Origin: Gemmataceae bacterium
Lineage (GTDB): Bacteria > Planctomycetota > Planctomycetia > Gemmatales > Gemmataceae
Direction of reading: 5' to 3'
DNA: 37,448 nt
Assembly (NCBI GenBank): GCA_009691845.1
Contig: SIAJ01000054.1
Span: 1-37,448, forward strand
This document shows, one piece after another, positions 29,043 to 37,448 of this stretch. Each line of letters begins with the position of its first letter. The first letter of the stretch is position 1. Under the pieces are notes generated by a model, which worked only from the letters and a program-made list of their open reading frames with translations, did no database searches and had not been told where the DNA came from. The translations under genes were made by a program, and so were the position numbers.

Positions 29043-32000
29043 ATGAATTCGTTCGTTCATCTCCACTGCCACACGCACTACAGCTTGCTCGACGGGGCCA
29101 ATCGCATTCCCGAGTTGGTCGAGCAGTCCAAGAAGCTCGGCATGAATGCCTGTGCCATTACCGATCACGGCAACCTGTACGGCGCGATCGAGTTCTACGA
29201 CGAGTGCAAAAAGGGTGGGCTGAATCCGGTCATTGGTTACGAGGCCTACGTCGCCCCCGGCAGCCGGCACGAGAAGAAGTCCGCCCGGCAGGGGGACGCC
29301 TACTCGCACCTCACGCTGCTGGCCAAGAATAACGCCGGCTTCAAGAACCTCATCAAGCTTTCTTCGATCGCGTATCTCGAAGGCTTTTACTACCACCCAC
29401 GCATTGATCGCGAGTTGCTTGAGGCCCACAGCGAAGGGCTCATCTGCCTGAGCGGCTGTCTCGCCGGCGAGTTCAACGACTACATTCTGAAAGACAACGC
29501 CAAGAAAGCGAAGGAACTGGCTGAGTGGTACGCGCGCGTCTTCAAGAAAGACTTCTACATCGAGATTCAGAATAACGGCCTGGACTTGCAGGATCAATGC
29601 ACGCCCGAGGCCGCACGCATCGCCAAGAAGCTGGGCGTTCCGCTCGTGGCCACGGCCGACGCACACTACCTGTGCCAGGAAGACGCGGACGCTCACGATG
29701 TGCTCTTCTGCGTGAACACCGGCAAGAAACGCGAGCCGGGCAAGCGGAACTATCCGGAAGGCCGGATGAAAAGCCCGTACTACGTCCGTTCGCCGGAGGA
29801 CATGTATCGCCTGTTCCCCGAGTTCAAGGACGCGGTTGCTCGCAGCCAAGAAATTGCCGACGGCGTGTCGATCGAACTCGATTTCAAGAAGCGGCACTTC
29901 CCGGCCTTCACGCCGCCAGCCAAGAAGTCTCCCGAAAAATATCTGCGTGAACTGTGCGAGAAAGGATTGGCGGAACGCTACGGCAAGAAAGTGACGCCCG
30001 AGTTGACGGCACGCCTCGAACATGAACTGGGCACCATCAACAAGATGGGCTTCGCGGGCTATTTTTTGATCGTCTGGGACTTCGTGCGCTTTGCCCGTGA
30101 GAACGGCATTCCGAGCAGCGCACGCGGCTCGGGCTGCGGTGCCGTGGTGTCTTATGTGCTGTACCTCAGTCACGTCGATCCGCTCGATTACGACTTGCTG
30201 TTCGAACGCTTTCTCGACCCGAATCGCGGCGAGGCCCCTGATATCGACATCGATTTTTGCCAGGAACGGCGTGAGTTGGTCATCGACTATGTGAAACAAA
30301 AATACGGCGAGGCGAGTGTCGCCCAGATCGGCACGTTCGGCACCATGGCCGCGAAGGCAGCCATCAAGGATGTGGGGCGAGTGCTGGACATTCCGCTCGA
30401 ACGCGTGAACATGCTGACGAAGTGGGTTTCACCGAAGCCCGGCACGACTCTTGAAGAAACACTGAAGCACTCGTCGGAGTTTCGCAAGGAATACGAATCC
30501 GATCCGTTGGTCAAGGAATGGATCGACATCGCCCTGAAGCTGGAAGGGACGAACCGGAACGCGGGCACACATGCGGCCGGCGTCGTGATCGCCAACGGGC
30601 CGATCACCGATTTCGTGCCCGTGCAAATCATCAAACGCAAGGACGACAGCGGCGAAACTCGCCAGGCGCTGACCACGCAATGGGTGATGGGGGACCTGGA
30701 AAAAGTCGGCATGTTGAAGATGGATTTTCTAGGTTTGCGAACGCTCACGCTCGTTGATGGCTCGCTGAAGATGATCGCGAAAACACGCGGAACGCCGGAA
30801 GCGCGAGCGAAGCTATCACCCGAGGACCTCAAGCGAGTCGAACTGCTCGAATCGATCGGCTACGACCTGAACAAGCTGCCCTTGGACGATGCCGATACTT
30901 ACAAGATGCTGCAAAGAGGGGAGGCGAAAGGCGTGTTCCAATTCGAGTCGGAAGGCATCCGCGAGTTGTTGAAACGCATGCGTCCGGACAACATCCGCGA
31001 CATTGTTGCCTGCACCGCCCTCTATCGACCCGGTCCGCTCGAAGGGGGCATGGTCGATGAGTACATCGACTGCAAGCATGGGAGAAAGAAGCCGACCTAT
31101 CCACACCCGATTATGCAGGAGTTGCTCGCCGAGACTTACGGCGTCATGGTCTACCAAGAACAGGTCATGCGCATCCTGAACCGACTGGGTGGCATTGAAT
31201 TGTCCAGTGCCTACGCCTGCATCAAGGCCATCAGCAAGAAGAAGGACGATATCATCAACGCCCGTCGGGTGGACTTCGTGAAAGGTGCGCAAGTCCACGG
31301 CCTGACCGAAGAGAAGGCCGACGAGATTTTTGAGTTGATCGTGAAGTTCGGGGGTTACGGATTTAACAAGTCACATAGCGCCGCCTACGCGCACATCTCC
31401 TACCACACGGCCTACCTCAAGCGCCACTTCACCGCTGAATTCATGGCGGCCTTGCTTTCCAGCGAGATCGACGACGGCAACAAGCGCGACATGCTCGTCG
31501 ATCACATTGCCGATTCACGCAAGTTCGGTGTCAATGTTTTGCCGCCGGATATCAATGCCGGCGAACCGAATTTCACGGTACTCAACGGACAAATTGTTTT
31601 CGGTCTTGTGGCCATCAAGGGCCTCGGACGCGGTGCTGCGGCAGAGATTCTCCGCGCTCGCGATGAGAAGGGGCCCTTTCGCGATTTGTTCGACTTCTGC
31701 GAACGAGTCGACATGAAGTCGGTTCCGAAGGCCGCCCTGGAGCGAGCCATCAAGGCGGGGGCGATGGACGCATTCGCCCAGCCGTTCGCTCATCGAGCCC
31801 AGTTGCTCGCGGCCCTTCCCGGCGCGCTCACCGGTGCGGAAGAACAGCAGAATGATCGCCGTCGGGGACAGCGTAGTATCTTCGACCTGATGGAGTCCGA
31901 TGGCGACGCGAACGGCCAGCTCAGCAAACCCGAAGAAACGATCCTGCCAAATGTGCCACGCTGGTCGAACACCGAGCAACTCAAGAACGAGAAGGAGGCC

Positions 32001-32615
32001 CTCGATTTTTACTTCTCAAGTCATCCTCTCGCCGAGTTCGACGCGGCGCTGAAACGGTTTGCCTCGCATACGTGTGTGATGGTCAACGATGTTCGACACG
32101 GTAGCGAAGTTCGTTTTGGCGGCATGTTGTCCATGACCCGTTTCTTGACGACCAAGAAAGGCGACCGCTTTGTTCGCTGCAAAATCGAGGATTTCACCGG
32201 CCAGGTGGAATGCGTGATGTGGCCGAGCGACCTGGCTCGCTACGTCGACCAGTTCGTCGACGACCGCATTCTGCTTTTCGAGGCCAAGGTCGAGGACGAT
32301 CAGCGCAATGCCGGGGCCAAGGTCATTGTTCTCAACAGACTGATGACGCTGGAACAGGCCCGTGCCGAACTGACCAAGAGCATGATCCTGAATCTCACGA
32401 CCGGCCAGCACGGCCCGGACACGGTCGATCGCATCGGCTCGATCCTGCAACGGAAGAAAGGTCCGTGCATCGTCTACATGCAAGTAAAAGACCACGACGG
32501 TCGCAAAGCACAGTTCCGACTGGGCGATGATTTCCGCGTGAACCCGGCCGAGGTTTCCGTCGAGGAGTTGGAGATGTTGCTGGGTGCGGGAAGCGTGTTG
32601 TTCACGGGGCGGTGA
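29043..32615 (+). CDS. dnaE: DNA polymerase III alpha subunit
   Basis: 1190 residues, typical DnaE length. The N-terminal PHP domain keeps its metal ligands (VHLHCHTHYSLLDGA, ITDHGNLYGA, ATADAHYLC), so it may be a working proofreading or pyrophosphatase centre, as in some bacteria. The palm has PDIDIDFCQERR with the catalytic aspartates. Fingers include GVMVYQEQVMRIL and FGGYGFNKSHSAAYAHISYH. The C-terminal OB fold reads HGSEVRFGGMLSMTRFLTTK. It is the replicative polymerase, tethered by the dnaN clamp. The start ATG 29043 gives the canonical MNSFVHLHCHTHYS; an earlier frame to 29013 lacks support. A GGTGGGT hairpin follows the stop. Confidence 0.98.
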   Translation: MNSFVHLHCHTHYSLLDGANRIPELVEQSKKLGMNACAITDHGNLYGAIEFYDECKKGGLNPVIGYEAYVAPGSRHEKKSARQGDAYSHLTLLAKNNAGFKNLIKLSSIAYLEGFYYHPRIDRELLEAHSEGLICLSGCLAGEFNDYILKDNAKKAKELAEWYARVFKKDFYIEIQNNGLDLQDQCTPEAARIAKKLGVPLVATADAHYLCQEDADAHDVLFCVNTGKKREPGKRNYPEGRMKSPYYVRSPEDMYRLFPEFKDAVARSQEIADGVSIELDFKKRHFPAFTPPAKKSPEKYLRELCEKGLAERYGKKVTPELTARLEHELGTINKMGFAGYFLIVWDFVRFARENGIPSSARGSGCGAVVSYVLYLSHVDPLDYDLLFERFLDPNRGEAPDIDIDFCQERRELVIDYVKQKYGEASVAQIGTFGTMAAKAAIKDVGRVLDIPLERVNMLTKWVSPKPGTTLEETLKHSSEFRKEYESDPLVKEWIDIALKLEGTNRNAGTHAAGVVIANGPITDFVPVQIIKRKDDSGETRQALTTQWVMGDLEKVGMLKMDFLGLRTLTLVDGSLKMIAKTRGTPEARAKLSPEDLKRVELLESIGYDLNKLPLDDADTYKMLQRGEAKGVFQFESEGIRELLKRMRPDNIRDIVACTALYRPGPLEGGMVDEYIDCKHGRKKPTYPHPIMQELLAETYGVMVYQEQVMRILNRLGGIELSSAYACIKAISKKKDDIINARRVDFVKGAQVHGLTEEKADEIFELIVKFGGYGFNKSHSAAYAHISYHTAYLKRHFTAEFMAALLSSEIDDGNKRDMLVDHIADSRKFGVNVLPPDINAGEPNFTVLNGQIVFGLVAIKGLGRGAAAEILRARDEKGPFRDLFDFCERVDMKSVPKAALERAIKAGAMDAFAQPFAHRAQLLAALPGALTGAEEQQNDRRRGQRSIFDLMESDGDANGQLSKPEETILPNVPRWSNTEQLKNEKEALDFYFSSHPLAEFDAALKRFASHTCVMVNDVRHGSEVRFGGMLSMTRFLTTKKGDRFVRCKIEDFTGQVECVMWPSDLARYVDQFVDDRILLFEAKVEDDQRNAGAKVIVLNRLMTLEQARAELTKSMILNLTTGQHGPDTVDRIGSILQRKKGPCIVYMQVKDHDGRKAQFRLGDDFRVNPAEVSVEELEMLLGAGSVLFTGR

Positions 32616-32622
32616 GCGAAAT

Positions 32623-32648
32623 GGTGGGTTCTGAAGACTCCACCCACC
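32623..32648. terminator. Hairpin after dnaE, GGTGGGT repeat family
   Basis: GGTGGGT (32623-32629) and ACCCACC (32642-32648) form a 7-bp stem between the convergent dnaE and TIGR02996-domain genes. The flanking words ATGGTGGGTT and CCACCCTAC are shared with the repeat at 21520-21553. A role as bidirectional terminator is plausible; no long T-run is present. Confidence 0.5.
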
Positions 32649-32667
32649 CTACAAAACTGAATCACTT

Positions 32668-33369
32668 CTAACGCGGTCGCAGTATCTGCTCGATTCGATC
32701 GTACTCAAGCAACTGCATCCATAAAGCTGTTCGAAGATCGCCGGGCTGAGCCGGCCCTTCAAGCGGCATCGTCCTCGGCTGTTCGTTCAGCCGAACGACA
32801 GAGCCACGCGGGTCTTCGTGTTCATCCAGCCAATCGGCATAAATCAGTCGCGGTGCAGAATCCCCCGGAGACATGCCGATGGCTCGAAGGAACGAGGCTT
32901 CCTCGGATCCGAAGATCTCTTCGAGTTGCGACGTGAACTGAAGCCCAACGCGCTGGTCGCTGTCGGCTTGAATTTCTTCGAGAGAAATCAGCCGGCCGGC
33001 CCAAACGTGCAAGCGCAACTCGGTCGCAAATGTGGTCGAATAACCCATTGGGTTGAAACGCGGGTTTCCTCGGCAGCGAAGTGTTTGGAAAACCCATGTA
33101 GCCGAAACCGGGCCGTTCGCAAGAGGGAAGACGGCGCGTAAGCCAGGGTCGGGCCCGTCGTTTTCCGATCGTGTCTGCAAGCTGGTCAACCAAAGTGTAT
33201 GGTCGCCGCGAATTTCCCACTCTGCAACATAGCCGCGACGATATTCAATCCCGTTCAAACGGAGGTCTGGCCGGATGGACAGCTCGCGGAGGTAGGTCTC
33301 CAGCGGATAACTTTGAAGCATCCGCCGTCGGCCGCTCAGCAACAACCAGTCGGGAACTTCCGCCGACAT
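32668..33369 (-). CDS. TIGR02996-domain protein
   Basis: 233 residues. Residues about 165-215 carry the repeat-companion domain TIGR02996: EASFLRAIGMSPGDSAPRLI, YADWLDEHEDPRGSVVRL. This domain is greatly expanded in Gemmata-type planctomycetes and usually sits in front of leucine-rich or other repeats. Here it is C-terminal and follows about 150 residues of a beta-rich part (for example GYVAEWEIRGDHTLWLTSLQ) that I do not recognise. No signal peptide, so probably cytosolic. Function unknown. ATG 33369. It is divergent from the kinase gene across 430 bp. Confidence 0.8.
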   Translation of the reverse strand: MSAEVPDWLLLSGRRRMLQSYPLETYLRELSIRPDLRLNGIEYRRGYVAEWEIRGDHTLWLTSLQTRSENDGPDPGLRAVFPLANGPVSATWVFQTLRCRGNPRFNPMGYSTTFATELRLHVWAGRLISLEEIQADSDQRVGLQFTSQLEEIFGSEEASFLRAIGMSPGDSAPRLIYADWLDEHEDPRGSVVRLNEQPRTMPLEGPAQPGDLRTALWMQLLEYDRIEQILRPR

Positions 33370-33799
33370 TCTTTTTCTCCGATGAATCCGCCTTCATCTT
33401 ACCGCGTGGGGACCGGCCCGCTCGTGAAGTATCACGGAACGCCGGGAAAAGATGTTCGCAAATGTCACCTAAATCGAGTTACCTTTTGGGCCGGTCCGAA
33501 AAATTGGTTAGTTGTGGTCGATGGTCCCGAAATACTTGACACACCTCGATGGACGCGACAAGTTTTGACTAAGGCTGGACAAGGAGTTACGTCAAATGAA
33601 CTGCATTTTTATGGACGCCACACCTCTAAATACCGCTTTTTTCGAACAGTTCATTCACCTGGTGACGGCATCAACCCGGCGTACATGAACACCTGTTCTG
33701 CAGTGCGAGAAACGTCACAAACTTATCTCGATCGATGCAAGGCTCGCGAATTCATGCTAAATGTTCTCTTAAGGATGTATTCCACACCATCCCCTACGA
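33370..33799. other. 430-bp region without a convincing gene
   Basis: It lies between the divergent TIGR02996-domain and kinase genes. A plus-strand frame runs through it into the kinase gene (to 33882), but its codon pattern is poor and it ends in the wrong frame over the kinase start. Base composition is more AT-rich than the flanking genes, mostly 33450-33790. TTGACA at 33536-33541 could be part of a promoter, but no good -10 partner was seen. The region probably holds promoters for both neighbours and perhaps gene remains. Confidence 0.5.
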
Positions 33800-36193
33800 A
33801 TGGACCCTCAGATGGAGTCCGCTGCCCGCGACATTGTCGATTACATCCTCGCTCACCAAATCATTCCCCAATCCTTCATTGAGGAATTAGGCCAAGACCT
33901 CAGCCGCTTCAAATCGGCTCACGAGGTCACCGATGTTTTGGTCCGACGAGGAGGAATGACCGAGTACCAGCAATTGCACTTGCTAACAGGGCAAGGGGAG
34001 AAACTGGTTTTTGGTCCCTATCGGTTGGTCAAGCCTCTTGGAGAGGGTGGGATGGGCAAAGTTGTCAAAGCATGGCAGCCTCGATTGAACCGGTTCGTCG
34101 CGCTGAAGTTCATTCATCCGGAATACCTCGAATCAAAGTCGAACGCCCTCTCGCGATTTCAACGTGAAGCCCTATCCATCGCGCAGCTGCAGCATGCCAA
34201 CATCGTCGTCCTCCACGATGCCGGTGAGATCGATGGGGTTCCGTTCATTGCCATGGAATTCATCGACGGGATGTCGCTCGCGGACATGGTATCTCGAAGC
34301 GGACCGCTCGGCTTCAGGCAAGCTTGCGAGTACATGCGCCAGGCTGCTCTAGGGTTGCAGCACTCTTTCGAATGCGGTCTGGTCCATCGCGACATCAAAC
34401 CTTCCAACATCGTGGTTTGCCAGCCGAGACCGAGGGAGAGTTCCGCGTCCCTGAAGCGACCGTCACTGGTCAGAGTCCACGACATCAAGCGGATGTCGGA
34501 CAACATTGTTTCTTGGGGTCTCGATCGAATCAAGATCCTGGACATGGGTCTGACGAGGGCGAGCGACTCTCTGCCGAGCGGCATCGGAGGGCTAACTCCA
34601 CTCACGGCAAACGGCGTGATCATCGGGACTCCTGAATACCTTGCCCCGGAACAGGCAACTGACTCGCGTCTAGTGGATATCCGCACCGACCTCTATTCGC
34701 TTGGATGCACTTTTTACTTCATTTTGTCAGGCCAACCGCCGTTTCCACATGGAACGATCATGGAAAAGGTGGTGAAGCACCAGTTCGTTAAGCCAGAGCC
34801 ACTCGAATCGCTGCGCCGTGACGTTCCAGAAAGTGTTTCGCGCATCGTTGCAAAACTGCTGGCCAAAAAACCGGAAGAACGCTTTCAAACTCCGATGGAG
34901 TTGGCGGAAGAGTTGAGCAAGTATCTGTCGGAAGTACCTCCAGCATCCGAGCAGCCCCAACTCGCAAGTACCGCTTCAGAAACCAGGCCTTTCATCCAGG
35001 TAGATCCGGGGCAGTCCAGTGCCACGAAGCCTGCAGAGATGCCTGCACCGTCATCCCACATTGCCAACGAGAAATTTCCCGACGATGTTCGAGATGTGGC
35101 GAAAATGGCGGGCTCGCGGGACAGCGCCAGTCCGAGGCCACTCGACCGGGAGGCAGCGGGGAGCACGCCCCCCGGCTTCGCGGAAAAACGCAGAATCCCT
35201 GCGATCGCAATGTTGGAAGGACACGTTGGTGCTGTCAGCGGGGTCGCGATCACTCCGGATGGAAAGCTGGCCGTGACCGGAGACGTCAGCGGGAAAATCC
35301 GGGTCTGGGATCTACACGATTCGGAACCTTGCGAGATTGGCGGCTTGCACCGCAACGCAGAGATTCAAGCCATCGCACTTTCACCTGGGGATCCGAAATA
35401 CACGGTGTTTGGCGAAGTGCGTCAAGGGAAAGCGGCGTTAGTCCGTTGGGATTGGTTGTCCAATTCGCTCGTGGATTGGGGCGATTTCCCGACCTTGGAT
35501 CAAAGTGGCTTCGGTTGCCTGTGCTTCACTAGCGATTCTGAGATGCTGACGGCCGGCATCGGCTCACTTGCGATCACCTGGAAGATCAGCAAAGGCACCG
35601 CAGCGAAATGCAAGATCCACAAGGGCATGAACAAATTGATTCGGTCGCTCGCCATTTCTCCAGATCGTCAGTTGCTCGCGGCCGCGGGCCCAGACAAGTC
35701 GCTCCATTTTTGGGATCTGGGGAGAGGCAAGTGGGATCGTAACGACAGCGTCCGAGTGAATTCGCAGACGGCCACAATCACCACGATGCAATTTTCCCCG
35801 GACGGTTCCGTGCTGGCAATGGCCGGGCTCGACACCGAGATCGTTCTTTGGGGCATGGCCGGGGCTTCGGACGACTCCGTTCGCGTTCTGCGGGGACATT
35901 CGAGCAATTTGCTCCACATCCAATTCATCGCAGACGGCAGTCAGCTCGTGTCGGTCGGCATGGACGGACAGATCCTCATCTGGGACGTCCGGAACAAGTC
36001 GATCATTCGCGAGTTTCGTCTCGATTTGACGATGGCCTACCGAGTCGCGATGTCTGCGGACGCATCCAGGCTGATTGCCGGTTTCGCCAACGGCAACGTG
36101 GGCATCTACTCCCTTCCCGTGGATCGCGAGCTATCAAGCGAATCGCGCCAATCCATCAGTGCACACAATCCGGAAACCTCTCGGATTCGATAA
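33800..36193 (+). CDS. Ser/Thr protein kinase fused to a WD40 propeller
   Basis: 797 residues. The N-terminal 65 residues are helical (ESAARDIVDYILAHQ, EYQQLHLL), as often precedes planctomycete kinases. The kinase domain (about 72-375) has the glycine loop LGEGGMGKV (80-88), Lys103 in VALKF, HRDIKPSN (196-203, Asp198 catalytic), DMG (248-250) in place of DFG, and APE (282-284). An insert of about 28 residues (about 208-240) separates the catalytic loop from DMG. A Pro/Ser linker (380-460) leads to about seven WD40 blades (about 470-780), such as VSGVAITPDGKLAVTGDVSG. No membrane segment is seen, so the propeller should be cytosolic. ATG 33800; a second ATG at 33812 is possible, as neither has a clear ribosome site. 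Confidence 0.92.
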   Translation: MDPQMESAARDIVDYILAHQIIPQSFIEELGQDLSRFKSAHEVTDVLVRRGGMTEYQQLHLLTGQGEKLVFGPYRLVKPLGEGGMGKVVKAWQPRLNRFVALKFIHPEYLESKSNALSRFQREALSIAQLQHANIVVLHDAGEIDGVPFIAMEFIDGMSLADMVSRSGPLGFRQACEYMRQAALGLQHSFECGLVHRDIKPSNIVVCQPRPRESSASLKRPSLVRVHDIKRMSDNIVSWGLDRIKILDMGLTRASDSLPSGIGGLTPLTANGVIIGTPEYLAPEQATDSRLVDIRTDLYSLGCTFYFILSGQPPFPHGTIMEKVVKHQFVKPEPLESLRRDVPESVSRIVAKLLAKKPEERFQTPMELAEELSKYLSEVPPASEQPQLASTASETRPFIQVDPGQSSATKPAEMPAPSSHIANEKFPDDVRDVAKMAGSRDSASPRPLDREAAGSTPPGFAEKRRIPAIAMLEGHVGAVSGVAITPDGKLAVTGDVSGKIRVWDLHDSEPCEIGGLHRNAEIQAIALSPGDPKYTVFGEVRQGKAALVRWDWLSNSLVDWGDFPTLDQSGFGCLCFTSDSEMLTAGIGSLAITWKISKGTAAKCKIHKGMNKLIRSLAISPDRQLLAAAGPDKSLHFWDLGRGKWDRNDSVRVNSQTATITTMQFSPDGSVLAMAGLDTEIVLWGMAGASDDSVRVLRGHSSNLLHIQFIADGSQLVSVGMDGQILIWDVRNKSIIREFRLDLTMAYRVAMSADASRLIAGFANGNVGIYSLPVDRELSSESRQSISAHNPETSRIR

Positions 36194-36277
36194 CATCAAT
36201 CATCGGTTGCGTGCAGTGAGAAGTGGCAATTGTTTCCAGCAGTGGAACGATTCTTTGAAAGGACGGGTCACCACTTT

Positions 36278-36338
36278 AGTAGGCACTCCTTGTGTGCCGT
36301 GGGCAATTCAAACGGCACACGGAGTGTGCCTACTACTT
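36278..36338. repeat. Double-hairpin palindromic repeat, copy 4 (first hairpin decayed)
   Basis: GTAGGCAC (36279-36286) and GTGCCTAC (36326-36333) pair across the element. The second hairpin GGCACAC/GTGTGCC (36314-36330, loop GGA) is perfect, while the first (GGCACTCCTTGTGTGCC) has lost bases. It lies just upstream of the membrane-fusion protein gene (ATG 36356). Confidence 0.85.
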
Positions 36339-36355
36339 CCATTGGAGAGTCTGTC

Positions 36356-37257
36356 ATGCGAAACCTACTGATCGCCCTACTCTTCCCCGCGTACCTCATC
36401 GCTGCTCCCAAAGAAGTCCATGTCGTTCAGCCGGTGGGATGTGAAATCACGGACCACGCGGCCTTCATCGGCAAGACCGATACGAGCCAGACGGTCGAGA
36501 TTCGCACGCGGGTTTCGGGTTATCTGAAGAAAGTGCTGTTCAAGGAAGGCTCCGACGTCCAAAAAGGTGAGATCCTGTTCCAGCTCGACGACCGCAACCA
36601 GAAAGCCGGGTTCGATCGAGTGAGGGGGGGAACTTCTTCAAGCGGAAGCGAAACTGAAGCAAGTCGAGGTCGAGCATCAACGAGCGATTCGTCTGGAGCA
36701 ACTCAAGGTGATCGCCAAGGAAGAGATCGACAAACTTGCCGCGGAACTGGACGCTGCCAAAGCCGCGACCGTGGCCATGCGGGCGAGACTCGAACTGGCC
36801 AAGCTGAACATTGAGGCCACGCAGATCATCGCGCCGATTGCCGGTCGAATTGGACGCAGGCTCGTGGATGAAGGAAACTTGGTGCAAGGGGAGCGATACC
36901 TTGCTCGCCACGATTGTCGTGGCCAACCCGTTGAATGTTCTCTTTGAAATTCCCGAGTGTGATCTCCTTCCGCTCGTTCGAAAGATGCGTGAGGCGAAGG
37001 GAGCCGAACTGGCAGTCGAAGTGCATTTTGCCGCCAACGAGAAGGAACTCTACTCCGCGAAGTTGAGCTTCCTGGACAACAAAGTCGATGCGGCGACCGG
37101 AATGATCACCGCACGGGCCGTGTTGGCAAATCCGAAGGGTGAACTAATACCTGGGCTTTTCGCAAAGGTGCGGGTGGTCCTGGGCGCGAATGCACACGAA
37201 ACCGAGACTGGGAAAGAACTTAAGCAGCAGTACGACGATGATGAGGACGATAATTAG
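36356..37257 (+). pseudogene. Efflux membrane-fusion protein (RND/HlyD type), two frameshifts
   Basis: The start ATG 36356 follows GGAGAG. A signal peptide (MRNLLIALLFPAYLIAA) is followed by TVEIRTRVSGYLKKVLFKEG and GEILFQLDDRNQKAGFDRV, the lipoyl half-motif of AcrA/HlyD-type adaptors. The frame then breaks at a run of seven G (36623-36629). The +1 frame continues with ELLQAEAKLKQVEVEHQRAI (coiled-coil hairpin) and ATQIIAPIAGRIGRRLVDEG. A second +1 shift at GGGG (36888-36891) leads into LLATIVVANPLNVLFEIPEC and VLGANAHE, to TAG 37255-37257. Restoring both frames gives about 300 residues. Both breaks fall at G runs, so sequencing error and true mutation are both possible. No RND pump gene follows; an insertion sequence lies next. 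Confidence 0.88.
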
Positions 37258-37299
37258 CCAAGGCTTGACTAATTGACATATGTACACTATGATACTGGG

Positions 37300-37448
37300 T
37301 AGTGCCCTGTCCAAACTAAATTTTGGGATAGAGCCGCTTCAACTTGACCCTTGCTTTCTCGATCGTGAATTGCCAATCGACGGCTCGTTGCTTCACGTTG
37401 ACGCGGGTTGACCATGCGGCGATTTCAGTTTGCAGCATCTGGATGTCA
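37300..37448. mobile_element. End of an IS630-like insertion sequence
   Basis: The element enters the window from the right. Its outer end seems to lie near 37300 (TAGTGCCCTGTCCAAAC), with TA at the boundary as expected for IS630 elements, which duplicate TA on insertion. The other end is outside the window, so inverted repeats cannot be confirmed. The 40 bp between it and the efflux gene stop show nothing else. Confidence 0.6.
37316..37448 (-). CDS. IS630-family transposase, C-terminal 43 residues
   Basis: The minus-strand frame is open to the window edge and ends with TAG 37318-37316. The residues DIQMLQTEIAAWSTRVNVKQ, then RAVDWQFTIEKARVKLKRLY and PKI match the C-terminal helix of IS630 transposases (LQTEIAAW ... 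VDW ... ARxKL). The catalytic DDE residues lie outside the window. It is transcribed toward the damaged efflux gene. Confidence 0.75.
   Translation of the reverse strand, partial: DIQMLQTEIAAWSTRVNVKQRAVDWQFTIEKARVKLKRLYPKI

Noticed and set aside
28710..30299. 529-codon minus-strand open frame antisense to the FHA gene and dnaE
   Set aside because: It is a shadow of a clear dnaE gene caused by GC-rich codon use; the product resembles no family.
33199..33882. 227-codon plus-strand frame leading into the kinase gene
   Set aside because: It begins antisense to the TIGR02996 gene, ends out of frame over the kinase start and has no family signature; kept only as a note on the 430-bp gap.
36600..36640. 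Programmed ribosomal frameshift at the G7 run of the efflux adaptor gene
   Set aside because: A second unrelated shift further on is also needed, and no stimulating structure was seen; mutation or sequencing error is simpler.
1..37448. CRISPR array or prophage
   Set aside because: No regularly spaced direct repeats with unique spacers and no phage structural genes were seen; the only mobile traces are the integrase stub and the IS630-like end.

Overview
This window looks like chromosomal DNA of a planctomycete, most likely of the Gemmata/Zavarzinella group (inferred from content; no search was run). Pointers are a TIGR02996-type repeat-companion domain, a Ser/Thr kinase fused to WD40 repeats, several WD40, TPR and HEAT proteins, lipoproteins of outer-membrane assembly, and many short palindromic repeats between and even inside genes.

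Layout. 1-188: 3' end of a WD40 gene. 189-1640: a decayed stretch with an amidohydrolase fragment, a truncated tyrosine integrase and an intact tRNA-Leu(CAG), which reads as the remains of an integrative element at a tRNA gene. 1702-2567: a D-glutamate cyclase-like hydro-lyase with a tiny ORF overlapping its GTG start. 2682-5525 (minus strand): the replication-initiation cluster dnaA - putative oriC - dnaN - dciA-like. The DnaA is short and consists only of domains III and IV. 5587-8046: a small frame-disrupted gene, a cysteine desulfurase and an SppA peptidase. 8194-13574: a tandem alpha/beta-hydrolase protein converging on valS, whose product carries an unusual zinc-ribbon insert. 13709-22412 (plus strand): TPR protein, recO, BamD-like lipoprotein, LptE-like lipoprotein, folP, proA, HEAT-repeat membrane protein, lipoprotein. 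22481-25262 (minus strand): WD40 protein, a DUF433/DUF5615 toxin-antitoxin-like pair, HAD phosphatase. 25460-32615 (plus strand): GT39-like membrane glycosyltransferase overlapping miaA, FHA protein, dnaE. 32668-37257: TIGR02996-domain protein, Ser/Thr kinase-WD40 fusion, and an efflux membrane-fusion protein broken by two frameshifts. 37300-37448: end of an IS630-like insertion sequence.

How it fits together. Three replication genes and an origin candidate sit together, with dnaE on the same window. bamD-like and lptE-like genes lie side by side, which supports a Gram-negative type outer membrane with LPS export. Other housekeeping genes (valS, recO, folP, proA, miaA, iscS-like) are scattered singly, as is common in planctomycetes.

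The least expected signal is the repeat content. At least nine distinct palindromic or tandem short repeats occur. One family (four full copies) can fold into a paired double hairpin closed by an AGTAG/CTACT stem and lies directly against gene ends or starts. Others appear in frame inside valS, iscS and the glycosyltransferase gene, adding 8-18 residues at points where family members normally have none.
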